From: Lonicera japonica
Lineage: Eukaryota; Streptophyta; Magnoliopsida; Dipsacales; Caprifoliaceae
Length of the DNA stretch: 64,000 nt
NCBI GenBank assembly: GCA_021464415.1
Contig: CM038467.1
Location: 46,499,715-46,563,714, forward strand
Reading direction: 5' to 3'
Shown here: positions 45,601 through 56,714 of the stretch, in pieces
Layout of the letters: each line of letters begins with the position of its first letter
Numbering within the stretch: position 1 is the stretch's first letter
The notes under the pieces: generated by a model
Seen by the model: only the letters and a program-made list of their open reading frames with translations
Database searches by the model: none
What the model was told of the DNA's origin: nothing
Program-made: the position numbers and the translations under genes

Positions 45601-46350
45601 AGATGGAAAATAAAGTGGGAAATGTTAGTCCCACATTGAAACTTTGGGAAAACTTTTATGAGTTTATAAAGGATGATCTTTCACTAACTCATAAGCTTCT
45701 AAATAATATAAGGCTCTCTCTCGCGCACCCAGGCGCAAGGGGGTGCAAATCTCGGACCGAATTTGGACTGATACAGGCTTGGCTTGTGTGCGCCCGCACT
45801 TGCGGACACAAATGTCGCTCCGAAAATGACCAACCGCGCGGGGTCATGTTTTACACTTAGAGTTTTCCAGTTCATTTATTTTCTTTTATGTCACCCATTT
45901 AAATTTTGAATTACTCTTAATTAAGAGATTTCAAATTCATATTAATTTATAAAACGTTTGAATTAATTCTTTGTATTAATTTATAAATAACGTTTTTTGT
46001 TTAATTGAGGTAATTAACACTAAACGTTTTTATAATTAATGGGATTTAATTCATGAGCTCCTCCCCCTTGTATGAATTGGAGGCTTAGAGACCTCATTCC
46101 ACACAAGTCTACACACACCTCTCTTCACGTTATTCTCTCTTGCTCTCTAAAATAGTTTTGTATTTGGTGGTGATCAAGTTCATACACATTATAAAGTTCG
46201 TTTGCGAGTGACACCAAAGTGCTAAAAGGTAGACACTTTTTGTACCGTTTTATCCTGGGAGACAAACGCCGTAACAAACCTCAAAAGAACCGCGGGAGGC
46301 GGCGTAATTGTTTTAAGGAGATCGTGTGTTACACGAGACTCGGTTTCGGT
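45601..46350 (+). mobile_element. Copia-like LTR remnant
   Basis: The segment contains TGTTAGTCCCACATTGAAAC near 45620, CTCATAAGCTTCTAAATAAT, then further on TTCGTTTGCGAGTGACACCA and CGCGGGAGGCGGCGTAATTG. I recognise this order from plant Copia LTRs, with R/U5-like features downstream of a promoter-like region. No coding domain follows. Ends are approximate. Confidence 0.55.
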
Positions 46351-47492
46351 TTTATTTTATTTAAATTGTTAATTTCGGTTTTTCGGCTAACATCATTTTG
46401 GTTAAAAGATTTTAGTGTAAAACCCCAATGGTATAATACATAATATTATAGCAAGTAATTTATGACTAGGTAAATTATTAAAAGAATTTAGGTTTATGTT
46501 GTAGTCATTGGTCGCGTGATTAAAATAGGTGTATTTTCTGGTATAGATCTAAAAAATCCTTTGCGATGAAATGGGTCCAACTAGGTGGGTCACCCAGTAA
46601 GGTTTTATTGAAACTGGTTAAAGTAATTCGAAGAAAAATAATTTTGGAATCGCATATTGAGTATCAAAATTAGAAAGTATAATAAGTACCTAAACCAAGA
46701 ATACCGAAAATATTGTATTTAGGTGTGGTATTACTCCTGTAAGACCAAAATACTAATTTACTGTACCGAAAATACTAACCAATTATACCGCAGTAACCCC
46801 AAAAAGTATCAAAAACACATAATATTAAAATTACCAAATATTTATATACAAAGAATGTCACAGCTAAAACCTATATGCTTAAACCAAACTCAAACCTAGT
46901 TGAAACAAAAACCCCTTTTGAACTAAATCTTATCTATCTTATAATATAGATATATATACATACGGCACGGCTCTTAAGCGGGAGTCCCGCACGTTATTCC
47001 TGCGGGAGTTCTACAAAAATTCTCGATTCCAAACAAAAAAATCGTGAGTTAACCCAAAAGTAAAAGAAAATTACCGAAAAAGAAAAAAAAAATAGAGAAA
47101 TTTAATAGGCATCTTTTAACCCAGCAAACTCTCTGCACTATCTCAATACAAGCTCCTCTCTGACTATTGATCAAATCTCTCTCTCTTCCGCTCTATCTCC
47201 CAAATCAAATCTCTCTTTCTTCGGCTCTTTCTCCCAAATCCGGCTCGATCACTGGGAAATAAGCAATCTAAATTTCGGTGTTATTCAACCCTTGTAGGTA
47301 TATTATATTGTTCTAAACCCTACAAATTTTTTTTTGAATGACTGCTACTAATGAGTATTTAATTAGTTAAAAATTTATACTAACTTATGGTATTTTTATT
47401 TTGAAATATTGTTTTTAATGGTACATAATCAGATTAAATATTTTTGCTAATTTGTGCTAATTTTTATTAGGAGTTCAATTTTAGTTGTGACA

Positions 47493-50033
47493 ATGGAGAA
47501 TGATGGACGTAGCGAAGGACACAATATTGGTCTATGTGTTGATACGAATGAAGTGGAAACGGATCACAGGGAGCAAAATTTAGATTCTTCTTTTAGTACT
47601 TATAATCCTCAAGCAAGTAATGAAATTAAACCAATAAAAGGACAAGAATTCCGAACATTAGACGACGTTCTCAATTTTTATAATGCATATGCAAAAGCAG
47701 CAGGGTTTAGTGTCAGAAATTATTCTAGTAAGAAGAGGAAGGGAACAGGAGAGATTATAAGAAAGGAATTTGTATGTTATAAACAAGGAAAAGGTGAAAG
47801 ATTTGCTGATGTAGATAAAAAAAGACGCCGGGGAATATTAAAAGAGGGTTGTAATGCTAAATTAGTAGTCGTAAAATCAAAAATTGGTTCTTTTGTTGTA
47901 AGTATATTTATTGAAGGGCACAACCACCTGTTATCAACCCCAAGAAAAACTCATCTCCTAAGATCGCATCGTCAGGTTTCAGTCGCAGCAAAATGCTTGA
48001 CACAACAACTCTCTATGGTTAATATACCCCCACATCAACAATATAGTTTGCTTCAAGTACAATCAGGAGGGGTTGAAAATGTCGGGTGCACACAAAAGGA
48101 TTTATATAATTATGAAAGAGATATGCGCATGGAAGTGAAGGGGCATGATGGGGATATGTTGCTCGAATATTTTAAATTAGAACAATCAAAGAATCCTTCT
48201 TTTGTTTTCAAGATTGAGGTGGATGATGAACAAAAAATTACTTGTTGCTTTTGGGCCGATGAGACGTGCGTACAAGTTTTATGGTGATGTAGTGATCTTT
48301 GATACTACGTATAACAATAATCATTATGGGTTGATTTTTGCACCTCTTATGGGGGTTAACAATCATGGGCAGACTATTATTTTTTGCTTGTGCATTCTTA
48401 AACAATGAGCTAATTGATTCTTTTGTGTGGCTATTTAACAATTTTTTAGAGCCCCTAAAATGATTATTACTGATCAAGACCCAGCAATGACAATAGCCAT
48501 TCCTCTAGCCCTTCCAACTACGTTTCATAGGTACTTTTTTTTTTTATTATTATTGTTTACTAATTTATATGCTTTTATTGTAAATTTCTTATTGTATATT
48601 TTTTATTACTATAATTTTTCTTTTATTTTTCATAGGTACTATAGTTGGCACATTTTAAGTAAGTTTTCGGAGAAGATTGATGCAGCTAAATATACTATAT
48701 GCTATAAGGAGTTTGCAGATTGCATATGGAATTCGGAGAGTGGTGAAGAGTTTGACATGAAGTGGATGCGACTTGTTGAGAAAAGTGGGTTAAAGGAAAA
48801 CAAGTGGTTGAACGATATGTATGAGATTCGGTCAAAATGGATTCCAGGGTATGTTAATCATATTTTTTCTGCAAACATGTCAATTAGCCAAAGGGTAGAG
48901 AGTAGTCACTCATTTTTCAAGAAATTTGTTAGTAAAGGTGACTCTTTAGTGGATTTTATGATTCAATTTGGTAGGGGACTTGTAAAACAACGTCATGAAG
49001 AGTTAATTGCCGATAACAAAGACATAATTGAGAAGTCTAAAATGAAAATGAATCATGGCTTTTTGCGGCATATGGTTGATCTTTATACACATGAAATGTA
49101 CTATGTATTTCAGGATGAGATATGGGAGATCTTGAATTATAAATTTGGACTTCTTAGAGAAACTGAAAATCAACAAGTGTTCAGTATTCAAAGAATGAGT
49201 GACGAAACAAGCAGAGTCCGTGAGATTCTTTACGATAAGCACTTAGATTATGCTTCTTGTAGTTGTAGAAAATTTGAAAGCTCTGGAATCCCATGTAGGC
49301 ACATCTTAGCGTATTTAATCAAATTTCATGATTTGAGTAAGTTGCCTGAACAATACATCTTAAAAAGATGGACTAAGGAAGCAAAAGTTGGGACAGTGAT
49401 TGATGATGGTGGCTTGCTTGTAAATGATGACAAATTATATATCATGAAGCGAGGCCAATTAGTTAAAGATTCTTTAGATGTTATTGACAAGGCACTCATA
49501 AGTGAAGAAGCAATAAAAATCTTTAAAGAAGGTTTGGAAAATATTCGTGAGAAAATTGATGCGTTGGGTAGTTGTGCTACAAGTGTAAGATTTTTTAGTG
49601 AAAAAATTAACCCAATAGGTGATCATGCTACAAGTGGGAATGCTTCGGGTAATGACGAACATATTTACAATGAACCGAATCAAGTGCGAGCAAAGGGATG
49701 TGGAAAAAGGCTTAAGGGAGGTACAGAAAAGGCACTAGTGAAAGCCAAGAAACACAAAGCTAGACGGTGCCATGGGTGTGGTAAGGTTGGTCAAGCTCAC
49801 GATAAAAGAAATTGTCTATCACTTGTGAACCTGCAGTAAGGATATTCTATTTGTTGTTTATATTTTATTTTTATTTTTCATCTTTTAAAAAATAAATCAA
49901 ATAAAATTTTAACTTGTATTATTTTTTGTTGTGGTGTAGGTCATCTTCAGGCAACAAAGATACAAACTTATTTGAGAAGAACGAGTCATCAAGTGAAGAC
50001 GGGAATGAAATAGATATAGATTTTGAAGATTGA
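47493..50033 (+). pseudogene. FAR1/MURA-type MULE transposase, frameshifted
   Basis: Related to FAR1/FHY3 and MULE transposases, which cut and paste DNA through an RNase H-fold core. ATG at 47493 (MENDGRSEGHN) follows a likely 5' UTR acceptor at 47470. Domains in order: FAR1 DNA-binding domain (~47640-47970, ending EGHNHLL), transposase core (48270-49000, with VVIFDTTY and MIITDQDPAM), SWIM zinc finger CSCRKFESSGIPCRHIL (~49255-49306), and a C-terminal zinc-knuckle-like CHGCGKVGQAHDKRNC. A short intron spans ~48530-48636; the last exon (49940-50033, phase from 49836) ends in an acidic tail. The frame breaks near 48260, again in the T-run near 48382, and near 48450 with loss of a few residues. 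These disrupt the catalytic region, so this copy should be inactive as written. Assembly errors cannot be excluded. Confidence 0.88.
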
Positions 50034-50191
50034 CTTTTATTAGTTATTATTAATTTCTAATTTGATTATGTGAGGATCGTTTCGTTTTGAATAATTTTTT
50101 TTTATCATAACTACGTGATGAAGGTATATTTTGAATAATTGTAGTTTTAATTTAGACTATGTAAGGGCTGGTTTGATTTTCAAAGTAATTT

Positions 50192-50449
50192 TTACTTAAA
50201 GCTGATCTATTTTATTGTAGTTGTTATGGCAGTTCACTATTACTTTTGATGTTGCGGTAGTTTTTAAAGTAAGGAAAACATGTCACAAAGATGACAATTC
50301 TATTTAATCTGGCAAACACTTTACTTAAAGCTGATCTATTTTATTGTAGTTGTTATGGCAGTTCACTATTACTTTTGATGTTGCTGTAGTTTTTAAAGTA
50401 AGGAAAACATGTCACAAAGATGACAATTCTATTTAATCTGGCAAACACC
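50192..50449. repeat. 129-bp tandem duplication inside the MULE
   Basis: Copies at 50192-50320 and 50321-50449 are nearly identical; I see one clear change (G versus T at 50253/50382) plus divergence at the junction. It lies downstream of the transposase stop, so it postdates or accompanies the element's history. Confidence 0.93.
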
Positions 50450-50585
50450 ATATTTCAAATACAACCACTTGCTAGTCATAAAGCAGACATCAATTACAAA
50501 ACAAGAAAAGTCATTATGACATTACATTATATCATCGTTACCACTCACTATTTTAAGTACATAACAAAAATAAATATAACAAATG

Positions 50586-50744
50586 TCACAAAAACTGAAA
50601 TACATGTAGTTCTGCACAATTCTTGAGCCCGCCTATACACATGCTCTTGTGTTCCAGCTCAAATTCCACAGCTCCAACCTTGGACAGATTAGGTGAGTTG
50701 AGTTCCACACATGCTTGATTAGGATGAAATTCTATATTCCCATG
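50586..50744 (-). CDS. Possible last exon of an unknown MULE-borne gene
   Basis: Minus-strand open segment of 52 codons plus TGA, starting after a splice-acceptor-like CCTTAG and reading HGNIEFHPNQACVELN... to ...LHVFQFL. Amino-acid use is balanced and protein-like, unlike the AT-driven frames around it. It lies on the strand opposite the transposase, in the place where MULEs may carry a second gene or captured fragment. I do not recognise the product. Joining to 51148-51307 is not direct because the phases disagree, so an exon is missing or the model is wrong. Confidence 0.3.
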   Translation of the reverse strand, partial: HGNIEFHPNQACVELNSPNLSKVGAVEFELEHKSMCIGGLKNCAELHVFQFL

Positions 50745-51147
50745 CTAAGGTTTAGGATGAAATTATTTACTGCAAGTACATAAAATAGGTATTAGATTGA
50801 GCTTTGAAAAATCCATTAGTTTTCAATAAATAAAAATTAATAGATAATCAGAGACATGGCTATATATGTTGACAGTTATTACAAATTAGAATGGAAGGCA
50901 GATATGCCACTTTCTTCTACAATCCACAATAACGGTCAAACGACTCAAACGAGGTACTTAGATTCTAATTGTATAGTTTAGCATCTATTCTCTATATAAA
51001 TCACATATTCATAGTTCTATCATATCTTGCTCGAGTTAGTATAATCATAATATTAATTTCCTAATTTTTCACCTACACGCAACAAGTTTCAAAAGCATAT
51101 TATAAAAATCAAAATATTGTGAATGGGTTTAAACATCAGAAGCTTAC

Positions 51148-51307
51148 CCTTCAGTCCCAGCACATCCGTTGTACCATTGGTGGCGTGCTCTTTCTTAATT
51201 TCTTCTCCATTCCCATTTTGGACCCTTCTATATCCCCAATTATAACCACACCTTCCATTATTACCATGGTACCCAATTGGCCTTATTTTGTCTCTGATCC
51301 ACCTCAT
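51148..51307 (-). CDS. Possible first exon of an unknown MULE-borne gene
   Basis: Minus-strand ATG at 51307 opens a frame MRWIRDKIRPIGYHGNNG..., rich in Gly, Asn and Arg, and runs to a donor-like AAGG|GTAAGC at 51148/51147. Composition is unlike background. It is an exon candidate upstream of 50586-50744 in transcription order. No known domain is recognised, and a chance open frame is a real alternative. Confidence 0.28.
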
Positions 51308-52316
51308 TTACACTAATAGTAGGTAGCACTAATAGTATTAGAAGTAAGAAAATTAGAAAAATATAGTCCAATATCTAAGAAAGCTGAGTAACACAAAAAC
51401 TATAAATATACTATAAAATGCCAAAAACATACAAAGAGGAATATAGAGGGCAAATTCAAGATCCATTACTAGCTTCACCTTCTTGGCTTGTTTAAGTAGT
51501 GCATTAAATAGACAAAGATCACACCCAATTTTAAGATAGTAATAAATTGCGTATAAAAATATCAAAGCAACAACTTGCCTGCGAAGCTCTTATTTACTGA
51601 ACAAAGAATTTTGTTTTCCATTCTCTAAGAGGCATTTCTACGAATACATGGATCGCATGAACGTAAGAGCAGCATTTAACCACAATTGGGTAAGAATAAT
51701 TATCGCCAAAGTTCAATTCTTGATTAAAAAAGTGTGAAATAAAACAGCAAAGATGCATATTCCATGGAATTGAATTACCTAGAATTGAGTTTTCCCTCCT
51801 TCAATCATCTGACAGTTTTTACATGTAGAACAATTGCAAATAATTTCACTATTTCCATGTAAACCGATTAAAAGCACCCTTAAGTTCAAATCTTTTGAAC
51901 CACACAAAATTAAACCTTCGAAAGAGGAATAATAAACAATCTCATAAAAGATAATGGACTCACATTTTTAAGGCTATTATTCTGTAATAGAGCAGCAAAC
52001 ATAGCACCATGGATGTCAAGCTTTCGCGGCTTCGGGCGAGAGAAGGAGAGAATGTTGATTAGGGTGTCTGTTTTCTGGTGGTTGAGACGGATTTGGGAGA
52101 GAGAGAGAAAGATTTGATCGACAGTCTTGAATTGAGGTAGTGCAGAGAGTTTGCTGGGTTAAAAAATGCCTATTAAATTTCTCTGTTTTTTTTTCTTTTT
52201 TCGGTAATTTTCTTTTACTTCTGGGTTAACTCACGATTTTTTTGTTTGGGATCGAGAATTTTTGTAGAACTCCCGCAGGAATAACGAGCGGGACTCCCGC
52301 TTAAGAGCCGTGCCGT

Positions 52317-53631
52317 ATATCGTATATACATATGCACATTCGTACATATACATATACATATACATATATATTATCTCTCTCGGCTCTGTCTTTCTACATT
52401 TGCAAATACATATATACATATACATAGACAATCTCTCCCCCCTTCTCTCTGCATTTGCATTTACATTTACATATACTATCAGAAGATTCAAAATTATAAT
52501 TATGCCCTCATTTTTCCAAAAATATATTTGGGCTCAAAACCGTTTAAAATTTTAACTCCGTCAGCTAAAATGGATAAATTGCAACAAATTTAATATTTTG
52601 TGACATTAATTACTAACTTTTATAGTTCCTATAATAAAGTAAAGTGCTTGTAGGGTCATAGTTAAAAGGAGCAAAGTGCAATTAACCCAAAAAATATATT
52701 CATACTATCGAGTGATCATAATTACTACTCGTTTCTTTTTATTTTAATTATTCGATACTTATTGCCTAAATTTTGACATATTTCAATCTAAAATTTACTT
52801 TTCATTTTAAAATTCTTTAGGTTATAGAAAATTAAAATTAACCAAAAATATTTTAATGTCCTTTTACGCTAATAGTACCTTTACCAAAACAGAAATTAAT
52901 AAAAATTACCAAAGACCAAAATTATCGACTGATTCACCAAAATAGCACCCATAGGTCCAACACTATGCCAAAATTTTAATTAATCCTCATTTTGACTTGG
53001 CTCATCTGAATTTTTGTTAATGCCTTTCTTTTTTTTTATTTTTTGATTAATCATTCGTATCAAAAGTAATTACATGAAATCAAAAATATAATTTTTGTCG
53101 CCCTAACTATACTATGAACTAGCCATATGCATTATCATCAACTATCACCCCACGTCCATGTGTTTCGAACCTATAACTTTTCTAATACAAGTTCAGAGAG
53201 AATGTCACTAAGTTACAAGGTCATTGACTATTAATAGCCTTAAATATAGACTAAATTATAAACAAAACAGACCTCTCACCTCCAAACCTTCTCCAGAGAT
53301 TTGATGAATCATAACCAAACTTCATTCGACTTATTTGAACCTCCTCATCCACCGTTTTCACCGGCCAAAACTAATAAACCATAGTATAGAAATGTAACAC
53401 ATCACAGATTCTCTTTCTCAGACTAGACCGATTTCAAAATATTTCCAATATATTGGGCCTAGTTAAAAAGTGCTCACAAAGCCCAATGGCGTTGGAAATA
53501 AAATCCAACGCAAGGAGGCATCCTAAATTTCGATAAGGGTGAACCCAACAGCATGGAATTAGTATTGGGACATATTTTGGAATTCTATTGTTCAGATAGC
53601 ACAAATCCTTAATGAATACAAAGGAGACAAT
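52317..53631. other. Microsatellite and unassigned DNA
   Basis: 52320-52470 holds imperfect ATATAC and CATTTA repeats, the source of the Tyr/Ile-rich frames on both strands. The rest is AT-rich with no element or gene that I can support. Confidence 0.6.
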
Positions 53632-54162
53632 GGCCTTGTTTGATTCAGGTATAAGGGTAAGTGGAATTAATAATATTAGTATTAATAGTATTAGATTATT
53701 AATGCTGATATTAATTTAATAACAATACCCTGTTTGATTCATGCAGTATTAATATTGAGATATCCCATGCTGATATTAATACCACGTTCAGTTCTGTAAC
53801 TCGTATACTAGATTATATTTTGGAAGAACAAAAAAATATTATTATTATTATTATTATTATTATAGTAGTAGTGGTCGTCGTCGTAGTGGTGGGGGTGGGG
53901 GTGGGGGTGGGGGGGTGGTAGTGGCATTTTTGAAAATATTATAGCAGTAATGGCATTTTTAAAAATATATAATTCATTTTTCTTAATTCTGGATAAACAA
54001 TACCACCTCTCCCATGGTATTAAATTATACAGCAAAGAGTGGGATTAAGTTAGTCCCGGTATTAGTAATTCCGACACATTTGTGCAAACCAAACAAAATA
54101 TTATAAAAAAAATGATATTAATAATCTCATCCCACTTTTTAATACCCGAATCAAACGAGGCC
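53632..54162. mobile_element. Harbinger-like MITE, copy 2
   Basis: Matches 9015-9564 along its length: GGCCTTGTTTGATTCAGGTA at the left and TACCCGAATCAAACGAGGCC at the right. The middle differs: instead of the A/T foldback it has expanded TTA and TAG triplets (53829-53875) followed by a G-rich run (53889-53918). The flanks show no clean 3-bp duplication, so its age or ends are less certain. Confidence 0.78.
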
Positions 54163-54568
54163 ATGGGTTTAAATGTTACTAGGCCTCAACAGCCAGTTGA
54201 CCTCTGCTCACTATCACCACGTACATGTCACCAAAAGTCGTGTGAAAATGTAATTTATGGAATAAAAGTAGAGAGAATTACATTTACCGGGAGGTTCCGA
54301 TTATGTACAAATCGGTATCAATTTTATATGCCGTCCATGAGTTATTTTTGGAAAGATAAACTATTCTAGTGGTACGTGGTTTTATTTTTAGAGGTAAAAA
54401 CTACGCCGATGGTAGTTTTATTGTTAGAGAGACAAACTATAGTGGTATGACACTGGTATGACTTGGCTGAGACGTTTTTTATTTTTTCGTTCTACCGCTG
54501 AGATGTTGAAGAACAACGTACGAAGAGTGAAGGGATGAAGGGGTGTCAAGTACAAGAGTCATAAAGAG

Positions 54569-55145
54569 TAGGGGTGTTTTCGGTTTCGGGGTAAAAACTA
54601 GGATACCCCAAACCCTCCCCAAACTTTATAGTTGGGTTTCGGTTCGGTTCGGTTTCGGTTTTCGTATCTATGAAACCCAAACCCTCCCCAAATTATTTGG
54701 TTTCGGTCCGGTTAGGTCTCATTCGGGTTTTTTTTGTATTGTTAAAACTTTAGTTCAAAATTATACTAAAAATATAAATTTACTCAAAAGGCGCTACAAA
54801 AAAATTATATAATGTATTTATTTTAATAATTAGCTTAAGTAATTATTTGTAAATATAAATAATCCATAGGGTTGAGTTATTTATATAATGTAAATGTTGT
54901 AAGAAAGTTTCTTTTTTTTTTCAACGTATTGTAAGACAACTTGAGTAATTACATTAAGTTAGCAAATTTTTTTTTTTTAAAAGATTCAGTTTTTTCGGTC
55001 CAATTCGGGGACCCCGAATCCCCAACCCAAATCAATCGGTTTCGGTTTTTGATTTTGATTTCGGTTTTTTTTTTCGGTTCGGGAAATTTCGGATCGCAAC
55101 GGATCGGTTTGTTCGTTCGATTTTCGGATTTCTGACAACACCCTA
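54569..55145. mobile_element. hAT-type MITE inserted in copy A
   Basis: It starts TAGGGGTGTTTTCGG and ends ACAACACCCTA. The exact 8-bp flank ATAAAGAG lies at 54561-54568 and 55146-55153. Copy B lacks the insert at the matching site (GCAAAGAG near 58884). The interior is rich in GGTTTCGGTT words. Non-coding; the glycine/phenylalanine-rich frames are artefacts. Confidence 0.92.
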
Positions 55146-55400
55146 ATAAAGAGGGGGAAGATGTTTCATTTTTGTTTAAACAACCCTATTGGGGTTGTGG
55201 AAAATAAGGGTTTAAATGAAGGGCATTGTGGTAATCTTGCAAGGAAAGGGAAGGGCATGATAGGAAACACATATTATGAACAGTGATGTGTGCCAGCTTT
55301 GTAATTAATTTGAGTTTGACTCTTATATTGTGTAGGCCAACAAAATACAGTTAATTTTGTAAATGTGTTGATCTTTTGCTATAATTGTGATTCTCTATAA

Positions 55401-56155
55401 GGCCTTAGTTTGGTTGGAGCTTTTGAGGATTTCTGGAATCCTAAATTCTATTATATGAGGATTATTTTGTTTGGTTGGAGTTTTAGCTAGGAATTTAGGA
55501 TTCCTAGGAATCCTAAATTCCCCCATTTTGTCAAAATCTATTCCCTTATAAATTGGGAGGAATCTTGGATTCCTAATTTGAGGAATCCTTTTTTTTTTCC
55601 AAAAACTGTTTTTTTCCACAAAATGAAAAAAAAATTCCAGAAAATTTTCAAAAATATTTTTTTTCCCAGAAAGTGAATTTTTTTTTTCCAGAAAATGAAA
55701 AAAAACAAATTCCCAGAAAATTAAAAATAATATTTTTTCCCCAGAAAGTGAAAAAAATTATTTTTTTCCAGAAAATGAAAAAAAATAAATTTCCCAGAAA
55801 TTTAAAAATATTATTTTTTCCCCAGAAAGTGAAAAAAAAAATCCCAGAAAATTAAAAATTTTATTTTTTTCCCCAGAAAGTGGAAAAAAATATTTTTTTT
55901 CCAGAAAATGAAAAAAAAGTATTTTTTTCCCAAAAAATGAAAAAATTTATTTTTCCCCAGAAAATGAAAAAAAATATATTTTTCCCAATAAATGAAAAAA
56001 AAATCCAGAAAATTAAAAAAAATAATTTGCCTAGTTCATTCCTAAAACTCCAACCAAACGAGCATTAATGGAATGCAATAAAATATGCCAGGAATAAAGG
56101 TTTCCTGGCATCTAAAATGCCAATTCCATTCTTAAAACTCGAACCAAACGAGCCC
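55401..56155. mobile_element. Harbinger-like MITE with inner minisatellite, copy 2
   Basis: Starts GGCCTTAGTTTGGTTGGAG and ends complementary to GGGCTCGTTTGGTTCGAG, with TAA at 55398-55400 and 56156-56158. Copy B at ~60201-60207 has the uninterrupted site CTATAAAAGTAA. The inner array (55590-56020) of ~30-bp TTTTCCAGAAAATGAAAA-type units is longer than in the 42186-42702 copy. Confidence 0.92.
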
Positions 56156-56600
56156 TAAAAGTAACCGGTATGTCTTTAGATCATTTACAATGGTTAGTAT
56201 AAGTAAGATACATCTTACGGAAGTATAAAATAATTGAGTTTGATAAGATCAAATATTGTTTTATACAATAAATATATGATAAAGTTGAGTTTAGCTAAAT
56301 TTGGTACTATAAGCTAAATAGATCGACAACGAGAAAGAGACACTTGTCCCAAAAACAAGAATGAGCTAGCCGCTTATCTAAAAGGTAGGGAGAAAGAGAG
56401 AGAGACGCCAATTAGATTAACGAGTCTCTTTTATACTTTCTCTTCTTTATTCTCTCTATATACTCTCTTTTAAAATACCGTACAATATTAATTTTATTTC
56501 TCTATTTTATATATCCTTATCATATCACTATTTGAACACTCAAATAAGATAAATATATTTTACTTATTATATACTAAATTTTACCAATGTGGATGCTATT

Positions 56601-56714
56601 ATGAAATCACTACTTAAAAAACGAAAAACTGCAAAGACGAGTATGAAATTTGAATTGGAAGCACTGCGAGGGAGAAGAAAAGAACAAGATTCCTTTCCTA
56701 TGCAAATGGATTAG
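56601..56714 (+). CDS. Short ORF conserved in copies A and B
   Basis: 37 codons starting MKSLLKKRKTAKTSMKFELE and ending FPMQMD, stop TAG. The matching ORF in copy B (60633-60746) has the same length and stop, no indel, and several silent changes (TTG/CTG, TCC/TCA). It is basic and unrecognised. It could be a captured exon or chance survival in a young duplication. Confidence 0.25.
   Translation: MKSLLKKRKTAKTSMKFELEALRGRRKEQDSFPMQMD

Larger units (their letters stand above)
46962..52316 (+). mobile_element. Mutator-like element (MULE), FAR1 type
   Basis: A 5.36-kb element bounded by inverted repeats at 46962-47151 and 52124-52316. They begin ACGGCACGGCTCTTAAGCGG and agree over ~190 bp with only a handful of mismatches. 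The 9-mer TATATACAT lies directly left of the element (46953-46961) and again at 52323-52331, six bases past the right repeat. This may be the target duplication, but the area is AT-repeat-rich. Inside are a decayed FAR1-type transposase gene, a 129-bp tandem duplication and possible minus-strand exons. Confidence 0.9.

Noticed and set aside
48202..48408. Independent small gene
   Set aside because: It is the frameshifted continuation of the MULE transposase (RRAYKFYGDVV region).
52231..52555. Overlapping Tyr/Ile-rich ORFs
   Set aside because: Translations of an ATATAC microsatellite and the adjoining MULE end.
54543..55135. Gly/Phe/Arg-rich ORFs as proteins
   Set aside because: They are translations of GGTTTCGG simple repeats inside a hAT MITE.
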